From positions 2,108,001 through 2,172,000 of the forward strand of contig NC_015164.1 of assembly GCF_000190575.1 (NCBI RefSeq): DNA of 64,000 nt, in the 5' to 3' direction. The position numbers were made by a program, and so were the translations under genes. Source of the DNA: Phocaeicola salanitronis DSM 18170 (GTDB lineage: Bacteria; Bacteroidota; Bacteroidia; Bacteroidales; Bacteroidaceae). Below the pieces are notes generated by a model. The model was not told where the DNA came from. It made no database searches and worked only from the letters and a program-made list of their open reading frames with translations. Shown one piece after another: positions 16,680 to 25,209 of the stretch (position 1 is the first letter of the stretch; the number at the start of each line of letters is the position of its first letter).

Positions 16680-19600
16680 TTAATTATTCTCTTCCCCTTT
16701 CTCATCCGCATCATTCTTTTTCCCATTTTCCGGATGGTGGACAGGTACAGAAATAACAAATTCGGTATATTCATTCTTAACCGATTGTATAGTTATGTCC
16801 CCGCCATGATTGAGTATGATTTCCCGGCTAAGATACATACCTACTCCCACCGCTTCTGCCGTAGTTTTCGTGGTAAAGAACGGATCAAATACCTTGTCTA
16901 TAATAGAGGACTCAATGCCAACACCATTATCATAAATACTTACTTTCGCCTGGCTTGAATCGGCATCAATGAAAACCCGCAACCGTATCAAGGGTTCGAA
17001 AGCCTTACCTTGCTGACGTTTTTTCCGAAGCGCATACATGCTATTTGCCAGCATACTCATCACGACCTTGCTGAACTGTTCTGCATCCACTTCCGCTACA
17101 ACCATCGCTTCCTTATCCGGTGATTCTATCCGGATATGACACTCAGCTATATCTTCAGCATAATACGCATGAAGCATCTCTATATTCTTACGGCAAATCG
17201 ATGCCAGATTAATCAGCGTCGGATTCACACTCCGGTCTTTCAGCATTTCCTCCATTGCTTTCAATATACGCGTCGTGTTCAATCCATGCTCTTCAATCTT
17301 CTTCAGGTTCGTATTCAGCATATCAAGTGCGTCAACGGAATCTTCGTAAATGTCCGAAGTCATATTCTCCTGGTCATCGTCCAGGTTATCCTTGATGTCT
17401 TTTACCAGCCCGATGCTCATGTGCGAGAAATTGTTCACATAATTCATCGGGTTCAGAATACGGTCTACAAGCCCTTTGGTCAACGCACCCACCGTAGCCA
17501 TCTTCTCTTGACGGATAAGCTGGTATTGAGCCTTGCTCAAATCATCGAGGGCAATCTCCAGCTTTTTGGATTTTTCTTCAATCTCGTCCTTCTGATTACG
17601 TATTTGCGAGGTCCGTTCTTCCACGATATGCTCCAGACGCATCTTCTCCGCCAAAAGCCGGCGCATACGCCACCTTATCAAAAACAGGATGAGCAATGAA
17701 AGTGCAACGATATACAATACGATGCTATACCAACGTACATAAACAGGATAACGCACGGTTAAAGGCAATGTCAACGATTCCATCGTACGCCCGTACCGGT
17801 CGCGTGCCATAACCTGAAATGTATAACGCCCCGAACGTGGATTGGCAAAACGTGCCGAAGTCTCCGTACTCCAATCCGACCATTCGTCACCGGCATCCAA
17901 CCGGTAACGGTATTCCGTTGCCCCCAGAACAGAGAACAAGTCCGAAGAGAAATACACCTTGATATCACGGATGCCGCTATTAAATGAAAGCTCTTTAAAA
18001 GGAAGCGTAACCCCCAGGCAGTCTCCCTCATCAAATCCGCCCCATACCACCGAATCATTATCAATCACAATGCGCCGGATGTATACATGAGATTTCTTTG
18101 CATAATCCGGTTCTTTCACCGCCATATTCCAATGAATCAGTCCGAAATTTCCTCCCAACCATACATCATCCCCGTCGGTCTCCATTGTTCCTATTGTCAA
18201 ATCATGTATGGGACGCAAAAGGGCATTTATCTCCTCTATCCCTTGTTTTTTGGTGTATATATGCAGGTTTTTCCCGTCATTATTTGTTCCCCAGACACGC
18301 CGGCCCGGCTCGGGATAAACAAACTGGGGATATTGGATATCCGAAGACCACAAAGAGCGGTCCGCCACTTCTACCAACTTTTTCCCTGCCTTATCCCACT
18401 TAAACAACCCTACATGGCTCAACACAAATATGATTCCATTCTGGACGAAAAGCGTATTGTTAAAACTGTCTTTCTCCCCTTTGGCATTTTCGGGAGCCAG
18501 AATAACATACCCGGAATAGTCTCCTTCGCAACGGAACACCTGTCCATAAATATTCCTTACCCACAACGTCTTATCGTCATCTACATAAAAATAGGTAGCC
18601 TTCTCGATAATGTTCAGCTGTTTCCTTTCACCCTGCCGGACCTGATAAACACCATCCACTTCACCCGTATAATACGTTCCATCTCCGCAAACATAGGCAG
18701 AAAGCGTATGGCTGCCCGTTATTTGCCGTGCCTGCCTGCCATATACGGCATACAAGCCGCCAGCCGTAGAAGCATAGACATTCCCTGCCGCATCTTGCTG
18801 GAGCTGCCAACAGGCATGCTGGATTGCCCGAATCGGTTCAAAAACATCACCTTCCTTGTAGAACAAGCCCTGCAAAGTGCCTACGTAAAGCCCGTCGGCG
18901 GTATGGCAAATGGACTGCACTTCACCCGATAAGCCCTCGTTAGAGCGGAAATAAGTATATGCCGTATGTATATTTACTAAAAAAAGACCATTATCGGTAG
19001 CTCCCCACACATAACCTGACGAGTCTACATAAATGCCATTCACATTGTTATTGCACAACCCGTTTTGCTCTGTCAGCGCATACACTTCATTCCCCTCTTT
19101 ATCCAACATCACAAAACCATTTCCAGCCGTAGCCAACAAGACCGAGCCATCCTCCAGCGTCAACCGCTTGTTTACCAATGCCTCTTTATAATACCGGATA
19201 TCATCGGATTTGTCCTGATTAACAATAAAACCGTCCATGGAATCATCCTGAATATCCGCATCACCCAGCGAAGTCGTAACATAAATCTTCCCATCCTTCT
19301 CCCCGATATCCGTCACTTCGCCCAAAAAGCCTTTATTGTTTTTAGAGAATACCATCTGCAATTCCAGTTCTCCATTCCCGTCTGAGGTCAGATATCCGAA
19401 CAGATTGTATCCGCCTACCCAGATTCGTCCCCGGTTGTCCTTAAATAATTTCGTAATCCGGAATACCCCCGGAGCATGAATCGTATGCCACTCCGTCTGG
19501 TCGTAATACAATACCCCTTCGAAATTGGCAACATACACCCGCCCGCTATCATCACTCACAATATCAAAATTACGGTTGTGCGCATGATAAACCGCAGGAG

Positions 19601-19703
19601 AATAATTGACAAAGAAAGGAATCCCGCCCTTTGCCTCTATTTGCCCTATACCGGCAAGCAGCAAAAACACCAGACACAGAAGATATCGTTTCATCGTCTT
19701 CAA
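16680..19703 (-). CDS. propeller-sensor histidine-kinase-like protein lacking the phosphoacceptor His
   Basis: The 1007-aa protein has a signal peptide, a long periplasmic region of two-component-regulator propeller repeats (DDSGRVYVANFEGVLYY, DNRGRIWVGG, DSSGYVWGATDNGLFLV), a Y_Y_Y-type Ig domain (about 560-650), one membrane helix (about 655-680), a coiled coil and a kinase core. Where histidine kinases read HExxNP it reads GLVDRILNP, with Asp747 in place of His. The ATP-binding boxes are intact (ANSMYAL, YDNGVGIES, FDPFFTTK, GVGMYLS). It has no receiver or AraC domain, unlike Bacteroides hybrid sensors. Its start overlaps the WD40 gene by 4 nt. Confidence 0.88.
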   Translation of the reverse strand: MKTMKRYLLCLVFLLLAGIGQIEAKGGIPFFVNYSPAVYHAHNRNFDIVSDDSGRVYVANFEGVLYYDQTEWHTIHAPGVFRITKLFKDNRGRIWVGGYNLFGYLTSDGNGELELQMVFSKNNKGFLGEVTDIGEKDGKIYVTTSLGDADIQDDSMDGFIVNQDKSDDIRYYKEALVNKRLTLEDGSVLLATAGNGFVMLDKEGNEVYALTEQNGLCNNNVNGIYVDSSGYVWGATDNGLFLVNIHTAYTYFRSNEGLSGEVQSICHTADGLYVGTLQGLFYKEGDVFEPIRAIQHACWQLQQDAAGNVYASTAGGLYAVYGRQARQITGSHTLSAYVCGDGTYYTGEVDGVYQVRQGERKQLNIIEKATYFYVDDDKTLWVRNIYGQVFRCEGDYSGYVILAPENAKGEKDSFNNTLFVQNGIIFVLSHVGLFKWDKAGKKLVEVADRSLWSSDIQYPQFVYPEPGRRVWGTNNDGKNLHIYTKKQGIEEINALLRPIHDLTIGTMETDGDDVWLGGNFGLIHWNMAVKEPDYAKKSHVYIRRIVIDNDSVVWGGFDEGDCLGVTLPFKELSFNSGIRDIKVYFSSDLFSVLGATEYRYRLDAGDEWSDWSTETSARFANPRSGRYTFQVMARDRYGRTMESLTLPLTVRYPVYVRWYSIVLYIVALSLLILFLIRWRMRRLLAEKMRLEHIVEERTSQIRNQKDEIEEKSKKLEIALDDLSKAQYQLIRQEKMATVGALTKGLVDRILNPMNYVNNFSHMSIGLVKDIKDNLDDDQENMTSDIYEDSVDALDMLNTNLKKIEEHGLNTTRILKAMEEMLKDRSVNPTLINLASICRKNIEMLHAYYAEDIAECHIRIESPDKEAMVVAEVDAEQFSKVVMSMLANSMYALRKKRQQGKAFEPLIRLRVFIDADSSQAKVSIYDNGVGIESSIIDKVFDPFFTTKTTAEAVGVGMYLSREIILNHGGDITIQSVKNEYTEFVISVPVHHPENGKKNDADEKGEENN

Positions 19704-21250
19704 TCTTTAATTTTGTTTACTAATTTAAGCCGTATGCGGGGAACATTACGCCCTACATAATACGACCATTCATCATCGGTAAAATCCCGCTTCAGTTTGC
19801 TTTGGATAAGAGCAGCCATCTCGTCGGGAGAAATCATGATGCGCGACACTGCCCCACTCTCATCTCCTGTCCATATCGTATTATCTTCCGCCATGCAAAT
19901 GCAATGCACCCATCCGGATAAAGTCTTCAACGATACCGCCTCCTGCTTGCTGGCACTGATGTCCCACAAGCTTACGGTGCAATCATAACTGGAAGAGAAC
20001 AAGTATTGCCCTTTAAATTCAAGTTGAGTTATACGGGAACGATGCCCCACAAGCGATTTTACCACATTCCCCGTCTCATCTATCAGATAAATATTTCCAT
20101 TCTCTACTCCGACCGCTCCCATTTTCAAGTCAGACGACCAGGAAAAAGCCGTAACTTGCTCTTTAATAAAATGTTCCTGAGGAACCAGTTCCCCTTCACG
20201 CCCTATCCTCCATAAGCCGTTTTCCTTACCGAATGCCAACCATTGGTTTTCTTTACATCCCAAAGCGGCAAGAGGTTCTGATAGAGAAATGGTTTTCTTT
20301 ATCCGGTCCTCCTTCTTATCATATATATAAAGGTGCATAGCCGAAGCCAAAAGCAGCTGTCCATTGCCGAAAGGAACAATCCTCATCCACCCGTTATCTT
20401 CCGGCAAGAGAAAGGTCTCTGCCGATTTCCCGTTTATGACAAGCATCCTCCCATCGTATGACAAGGCATACACCACATTATTTTCATCCCAATAAACATC
20501 TCTGAAACTATACTCCGGATTGCTGAACAACACTTCATTCCCAACAAATCCCTCATCATAACGCCATCGGTTCACCTCTCCATAGTTACTCACCGAGACA
20601 TAACTGTTTTTACCGTCCGAAGACTGAACTATCTTCGTGACACCTCCCTTATGGAGATTCCTGGACACAAAACTTTCACTGGTCTGTCCCAAGGCATTAA
20701 AAATAACAGGCTGATACACATTCCCTTTATATTCGGATGTATATTTCCACGAAGCATACGCAAGCAAAGCCGCCACATCTTTATTGCCAGCCCTATATTG
20801 CACATTGGAAAGCAAAGCCAAAGCACGTCCCAATGCCACATTGCTCAACGTATCAGCCACATTCCTTGCATATTCGGCACGAAGTTGCTGTTGTACGGCA
20901 AGCTCACGCTGGTTCTCCGCCATATTTCTAGCTTCAACCGCATTGCGGGAAAAAGCTTCCGCCTTTTTCTGCTCTTCTTCGGCACGTATGCGCATCTGCT
21001 CGGCCACTCCCATCTGGAATACCGCTTCTTCGCGTTGCTTCTCGGAAATATCTTTTTGCTGATAAGCTATGTCTTCCATCTGTTTGCTGATACGTTCCAC
21101 CACATACGACTTACCTTCTTTTTCCTTATACTCATCCAGCTGAGCCCGTAAAGCATCCACCCGCCGGGATAAGCCGATATTGAAATATCCCAATATCACC
21201 ACCACAACGAGAAGAAAAACACTCAAGATATGCCAACCATGCTTTTTCAC
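19700..21250 (-). CDS. membrane-anchored coiled-coil WD40 protein
   Basis: The 516-aa protein has one N-terminal hydrophobic helix (about residues 7-26), then a long coiled coil (about 30-135, KQREEAVFQMGVAEQMRIRAEEEQ-like). A LALLSNVQYRAGNKDVAALLAY helical linker follows, then a WD40-like propeller (about 190-480; VKSLVGHRSRITQLEF…SSSYDCTVSLWDIS). The C-terminal FTDDEWSYYVG segment is also found in WD40 parts of large bacterial STAND/caspase-like signalling proteins. No effector or NTPase domain is fused. As first gene of the kinase-receptor-NRPS operon it is probably a scaffold or sensor. The side of the membrane is not certain. Confidence 0.8.
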   Translation of the reverse strand: MKKHGWHILSVFLLVVVVILGYFNIGLSRRVDALRAQLDEYKEKEGKSYVVERISKQMEDIAYQQKDISEKQREEAVFQMGVAEQMRIRAEEEQKKAEAFSRNAVEARNMAENQRELAVQQQLRAEYARNVADTLSNVALGRALALLSNVQYRAGNKDVAALLAYASWKYTSEYKGNVYQPVIFNALGQTSESFVSRNLHKGGVTKIVQSSDGKNSYVSVSNYGEVNRWRYDEGFVGNEVLFSNPEYSFRDVYWDENNVVYALSYDGRMLVINGKSAETFLLPEDNGWMRIVPFGNGQLLLASAMHLYIYDKKEDRIKKTISLSEPLAALGCKENQWLAFGKENGLWRIGREGELVPQEHFIKEQVTAFSWSSDLKMGAVGVENGNIYLIDETGNVVKSLVGHRSRITQLEFKGQYLFSSSYDCTVSLWDISASKQEAVSLKTLSGWVHCICMAEDNTIWTGDESGAVSRIMISPDEMAALIQSKLKRDFTDDEWSYYVGRNVPRIRLKLVNKIKD

Positions 21251-21288
21251 TTCGAATTTCAGTATATATCATTTAACAAAGAAAACGA

Positions 21289-21361
21289 AACTGGCTCCGA
21301 TGGCTTATGAAGCCAGTTCCGCCGTCCGATGGAACTATCTCCGTCCGCCCATGCAAGTATA
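21289..21361 (-). promoter_or_regulatory. putative promoter and leader hairpin of the WD40-kinase-NRPS operon
   Basis: On the minus strand a near-consensus -7 box TATACTTGC lies at 21353-21361. A downstream stem AACTGGCT/AGCCAGTT (21289-21318) is followed by a T-rich run about 40 nt before the ATG at 21250. The hairpin could end the upstream operon or act as an attenuator. Nothing else is seen in the 190-bp gap. Confidence 0.35.
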
Positions 21362-21440
21362 TGCGTTTTTACCAGCAACAAGCCGGCCTTACAACATACC
21401 CACACTTGCGGACAAAAGAAACGTCCCCTTTTAATAGGTT

Positions 21441-22007
21441 TTATTTGCTTGCCAACGTTTTCAATATCTCGAAAGCCAGCAAATAACAATGCCCTCCGGT
21501 GCGCGCCGAAACCAAGTCTCCGTCGACCACAACATCTGCATCAACATACTCTACACCATAGTTCTTGGCATCGCCCAACAGATTATTATGCACGGTCATC
21601 TTTCTTCCTTTCACCAGTTCGGCTACAGGAGAGAACAACCACAAGCCGTGGCAAATCACTCCCTTAACGATGTCCTTGCGCGCAAATACTTTTTGCAAGA
21701 ACACACATGCAGGAGGAAGCTTCGTCACATCTTCGGTATACCGAAGACGGTCTGACACCATACCTGCAGGCACGATAATAGCTGCATAATCATTAAGAGC
21801 CTCATCATCAAGCGCCTCAAAGCTCTCATTACAATAAAACGGTGCCCTGAATTCATGCCCGCTAAACGTAATGCCCTCGTTGCCCCAAAGACGGGACAGA
21901 AAATGAACCTCATACCCGGCTTCCTTGAAACGGAACTGATAATAGAAGATTTCATTTTCATAGAAATCGCTTTCTATAAGTATTCCTATCTTATTTTTCA
22001 TCATCAA
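21441..22007 (-). CDS. DJ-1/PfpI family protein
   Basis: The 188-aa cytoplasmic protein has the DJ-1/PfpI nucleophile elbow (VICHGLW, Cys119-His120) and the partner Glu12 near the N-terminus (GILIESDFYENE). Family members act as glyoxalases/deglycases, chaperones or amidases; which applies here is unclear. It overlaps the RsbW-type gene by up to 17 nt (three successive ATGs are possible starts), so it belongs to the partner-switch operon. The cyanobacterial IcfG cluster also contains a ThiJ/PfpI gene as I recall it. Confidence 0.8.
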   Translation of the reverse strand: MMMKNKIGILIESDFYENEIFYYQFRFKEAGYEVHFLSRLWGNEGITFSGHEFRAPFYCNESFEALDDEALNDYAAIIVPAGMVSDRLRYTEDVTKLPPACVFLQKVFARKDIVKGVICHGLWLFSPVAELVKGRKMTVHNNLLGDAKNYGVEYVDADVVVDGDLVSARTGGHCYLLAFEILKTLASK

Positions 22008-22404
22008 TCTTTTTCTTGATAGTCAATATATTTTCATTACCTACATGTTCATACGACACGTTATCCATCATCTGAACCGTAAGGAAGATTCCAAGTCCCC
22101 CTATCTGGCGTTCTTCCAGCGGAAGAGAAACATCCGGCATATCCCTTTCCAACGGATTGAACGGCACACCTCCATCAATAAACTTCAGCGTGATGCATCC
22201 GTCGGCCTTCTCTATCTGAATCTTCAGATAACCTTCCACGCCTTCAGGGTAAGCATAACTTACCACATTGACCACCAGTTCCTCGCAAACCAGATGAATG
22301 GCATACAATTCCTTGGTGCATGATGCCACCTCCCCGGTCTGGAGGATGGCATCAATGATTTCTTCCGTTCTGCCTGCAATAGGCTTGAAAACCAATTCTT
22401 TCAT
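21991..22404 (-). CDS. RsbW-type serine kinase/anti-sigma-like ATPase
   Basis: The 137-aa GHKL ATPase has an N-box (CEELVVNVVSYAY, Asn46), G1 (FIDGGVPFNP) and G2 (GGLGIFL). RsbW-like proteins phosphorylate STAS partners on Ser and bind a target protein when the STAS partner is phosphorylated. Twelve nucleotides separate it from the STAS gene at 22417, the normal RsbV-RsbW order. No sigma-factor gene lies nearby, so the controlled target may be something other than a sigma factor. Confidence 0.87.
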   Translation of the reverse strand: MKELVFKPIAGRTEEIIDAILQTGEVASCTKELYAIHLVCEELVVNVVSYAYPEGVEGYLKIQIEKADGCITLKFIDGGVPFNPLERDMPDVSLPLEERQIGGLGIFLTVQMMDNVSYEHVGNENILTIKKKIDDEK

Positions 22405-22416
22405 AGCATTACCTGC

Positions 22417-22728
22417 TTACTTGCTTACGAAAGAAATGTAGTTCTGCAGACCTGTCATTTCAAACACGCTACGGATATCAGCAGCGCAATTCACAAACTC
22501 AATTACAGGGTTTCCGCCCAATTTCTGCTTGGCAAAAATAATGGTACGTATACCGCTACTGGCAATATAAGCCAGCTTGGTGGCATCAAAGACAACTTTT
22601 TCTATGCCCTTGCCTTTGTATCCGTTCAATTCTTCCATAAGGGCAGGAGCATTGCCTGTAGTAAGCTGGTCACCTAAAACGATAGTCAAGGTATTACCTT
22701 CCTGATTGATTACAAATTGATTATCCAT
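22417..22728 (-). CDS. STAS-domain anti-sigma-factor antagonist (RsbV-like)
   Basis: The 103-aa single STAS domain carries the phosphorylation-site signature DATKLAYIASSGIR with Ser57 and Ser58. It would be phosphorylated by the adjacent RsbW-type ATPase and dephosphorylated by the PP2C protein encoded at 27093. It lies between glgX and the ATPase gene. The signature is intact, so it should be a competent switch component. Confidence 0.87.
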   Translation of the reverse strand: MDNQFVINQEGNTLTIVLGDQLTTGNAPALMEELNGYKGKGIEKVVFDATKLAYIASSGIRTIIFAKQKLGGNPVIEFVNCAADIRSVFEMTGLQNYISFVSK

Positions 22729-22771
22729 ATCTTTTTAATTTATAATTTTACAATTTACTATTTACAGTTTT

Positions 22772-24913
22772 CTATTTCCCAACCAAAATCATGATAGAAC
22801 GCGGCCCTACCAGGATTTCCTGCTGGTTTTCAATCATACACTCTTCTCCCGGTTCGCAAATATCGTCCGGAGCAGCCATTTCCGTATTGGCAAATACATG
22901 CCATGCCATGCCTTCGGGCAATTGCGGGAGTTCGAACCCATGCATGTCCCAATGCATATTCATGGCTACATAAATAAAATCATCAGGCACCCCGTCTGTC
23001 TCCGCATACCGTCCGTTCAGCATAAAGGCTGCGGTCAGATTGTTATATCCGGTATCAGGACGCCATGCTTTTACACCGTGCCATGAGAAATCGGGATATC
23101 CCAGATTACGGTAATCACAATGCCCGAAATGATATTCGAAACGCAATGCTTTATGAGCCTGACGGAAGCGGATAATCTTACGGAAGTAATTATAAATGTC
23201 CTCATTCTTCTGCAGATTCGTCCAATCGAGCCATCCGATTTCATTATCCTGACAATAAGCATTGTTATTTCCATATTGGGTATTCCCCATTTCGTCACCC
23301 GATAATATCATCGGAATACCCTGGCTTACCATCAACAAGGATATTGCATTCTTTATCTGTTTATGACGCAGGTAGTTGATTCCCGCATCTTCACATTCGC
23401 CTTCCCAGCCGCAATTCCAGCTATTGTTATTGTCTTCTCCATCCCGGTTGTCCTCGCCATTCGCTTCATTGTGCTTGCCATTATACGATACAAGATCCAT
23501 CAATGTAAATCCATCATGTGCTGTAATAAAGTTCACACTTGCCTTAATGCCTCGGTTTTGAGAGGCATACAAGTCGGCTGAACCTGCGATACGTTCTTTC
23601 ACATCGCCCAATACATGTTCGTCACCTTTCAGGAACCTGCGGATGCTATCCCGGTATTTCCCGTTCCATTCCGCCCAGCGCCCCCATGAAGGAAATGCAC
23701 CTACCTGATACAAGCCTCCGGCATCCCATGCCTCAGCTATCAATTTGGTTTTACCCAAAATAGGGTCATGAGCCAATGACTCCAGCAAAGGCGGATTAGG
23801 CATCGGACATCCATTCTGGTCACGTCCCAAGATAGCCGCCAAATCGAAACGGAATCCATCCACGTGATAATCGGTTACCCAATAACGCAAGCTTTCTACA
23901 ATCATATCCCGCACATTGGGGTTATTGCAATTCAACGTATTGCCGCACCCGCTGAAGTTAAAATAATAACCTTCCGGAGTCAACATGTAATAAGTCTTAT
24001 TGTCAATACCCCGATACGAGATATAAGGCCCATTCTCATTCCCTTCTGCCGTATGGTTGAAAACCACATCCAGGATAACTTCAATACCATTCGCATGAAG
24101 TTGCTTGATAAGATTTTTCAATTCATCCACCTGCATACCGAAACGCCCGGTAGATGCGTATGCGGCTTTAGGGGCAAAGAAGCCTACATTGCTATATCCC
24201 CATACGTTGTAAAGCATATGCCCATCAACCGGAGAAGGCTTGCTGTTCTCAAATTCGTCAAACTCATGAATCGGCATCAATTCCACGCAATTCACGCCTA
24301 ACTCCTTCAAATAAGGAATCTTTTCGGCTATGCCGGCAAAGGTTCCGGGATGCTTTACATTCGCATCCGCACCGCATGTAAAATTACGGACGTGCATTTC
24401 ATAGATGACCAGTTCATTTACCGGAGTTTCCAACGGAAGGTCGTCTTCCCAATCAAAGTCATCACAAACCACACGGGCACGGTATTGATATACATTGTCC
24501 CAATCGGGCTGGGCACCCCATACGTCACGTCCTGCAATCAACTTGGCATACGGGTCCATCAAGATTTTCGTCTTATCAAAACGATGACCTTCCTTCGGAT
24601 TCCACGGCCCGTCCATCCGATAACCATATTCGATATTCTCGAAATCCAAATCGAAGACCATCATCGAGAATACATTTCCCATCTTAAATTCCTTCTGGAA
24701 AGGTATTTCGACAAACGGTTCCGGTTCATGATTATGGAAAAGAACCAACGTACAATCCGTAGCGTAACGGGAATAGACCGAAAAGTTTACAGCATTTCCC
24801 ATTACGGTAGCCCCGAAAGGATAAGGACGCCCTGTACGCAATTTCAATCCTTTATACTCATGTGTCGGGAATAAATCTACTCGCTGCATACTTACCCTAT
24901 TTGACTTTGACAT
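22772..24913 (-). CDS. glgX: glycogen-debranching enzyme, GlgX/isoamylase type (GH13)
   Basis: The 713-aa protein has an N-terminal CBM48 region (about 15-130) and a GH13 barrel. Catalytic blocks are DVVFNHTAEG, DGFRFDLAA (nucleophile Asp), LIAEAWDAGG (acid/base Glu) and FITAHDGFTL. It hydrolyses alpha-1,6 branches in glycogen or limit dextrins in the cytoplasm; there is no signal peptide. It overlaps the upstream STAS gene by 22 nt and is embedded among partner-switch genes, so expression is tied to that regulatory set. This co-location is the strongest hint that the switch governs glycogen or carbon storage. Confidence 0.92.
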   Translation of the reverse strand: MSKSNRVSMQRVDLFPTHEYKGLKLRTGRPYPFGATVMGNAVNFSVYSRYATDCTLVLFHNHEPEPFVEIPFQKEFKMGNVFSMMVFDLDFENIEYGYRMDGPWNPKEGHRFDKTKILMDPYAKLIAGRDVWGAQPDWDNVYQYRARVVCDDFDWEDDLPLETPVNELVIYEMHVRNFTCGADANVKHPGTFAGIAEKIPYLKELGVNCVELMPIHEFDEFENSKPSPVDGHMLYNVWGYSNVGFFAPKAAYASTGRFGMQVDELKNLIKQLHANGIEVILDVVFNHTAEGNENGPYISYRGIDNKTYYMLTPEGYYFNFSGCGNTLNCNNPNVRDMIVESLRYWVTDYHVDGFRFDLAAILGRDQNGCPMPNPPLLESLAHDPILGKTKLIAEAWDAGGLYQVGAFPSWGRWAEWNGKYRDSIRRFLKGDEHVLGDVKERIAGSADLYASQNRGIKASVNFITAHDGFTLMDLVSYNGKHNEANGEDNRDGEDNNNSWNCGWEGECEDAGINYLRHKQIKNAISLLMVSQGIPMILSGDEMGNTQYGNNNAYCQDNEIGWLDWTNLQKNEDIYNYFRKIIRFRQAHKALRFEYHFGHCDYRNLGYPDFSWHGVKAWRPDTGYNNLTAAFMLNGRYAETDGVPDDFIYVAMNMHWDMHGFELPQLPEGMAWHVFANTEMAAPDDICEPGEECMIENQQEILVGPRSIMILVGK

Positions 24914-25209
24914 TCTTCTACCGTATCGAAGTATTTAAAGAAATGTTCGAAGCCTGTAATAGCCATTACTTCCCTCACCTCTTTAGATACACCTACCAAG
25001 TACACATTCAAGCCATTGGATGCAGCTACTTTATAAGCATAAAGCATGACACGCAATCCGGCACTCGATACATACTTACATTCAGACAAGTCCAAAATCA
25101 CACTTTTGTTTTCATCCAAAATAGACAATATGACTTGCTGTTCTTCTTTGCTGGATGAAGCGTCCAACACAGAACCTACTTTATGAACTTCCGCACTCAT
25201 CTTTTTCAA
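24892..25209 (-). CDS. second STAS-domain anti-sigma-factor antagonist
   Basis: The 105-aa STAS domain has DLSECKYVSSAGLRVML, with Ser48/Ser49 at the phosphosite. Its start overlaps the AGE-family stop by 4 nt; an internal ATG at 25200 (MSAEVHK) is an alternative. Two STAS proteins for one RsbW-type ATPase implies two inputs or outputs. One phosphatase acting on two STAS substrates is also what I recall for the cyanobacterial IcfG system. Confidence 0.85.
   Translation of the reverse strand: MKKMSAEVHKVGSVLDASSSKEEQQVILSILDENKSVILDLSECKYVSSAGLRVMLYAYKVAASNGLNVYLVGVSKEVREVMAITGFEHFFKYFDTVEECQSQIG

Noticed and set aside
16646..16774. longer N-terminus of the soluble kinase
   Set aside because: It would overlap the propeller kinase gene by 95 nt and add a basic, low-complexity leader; the ATG at 16645 sits right after the upstream stop.
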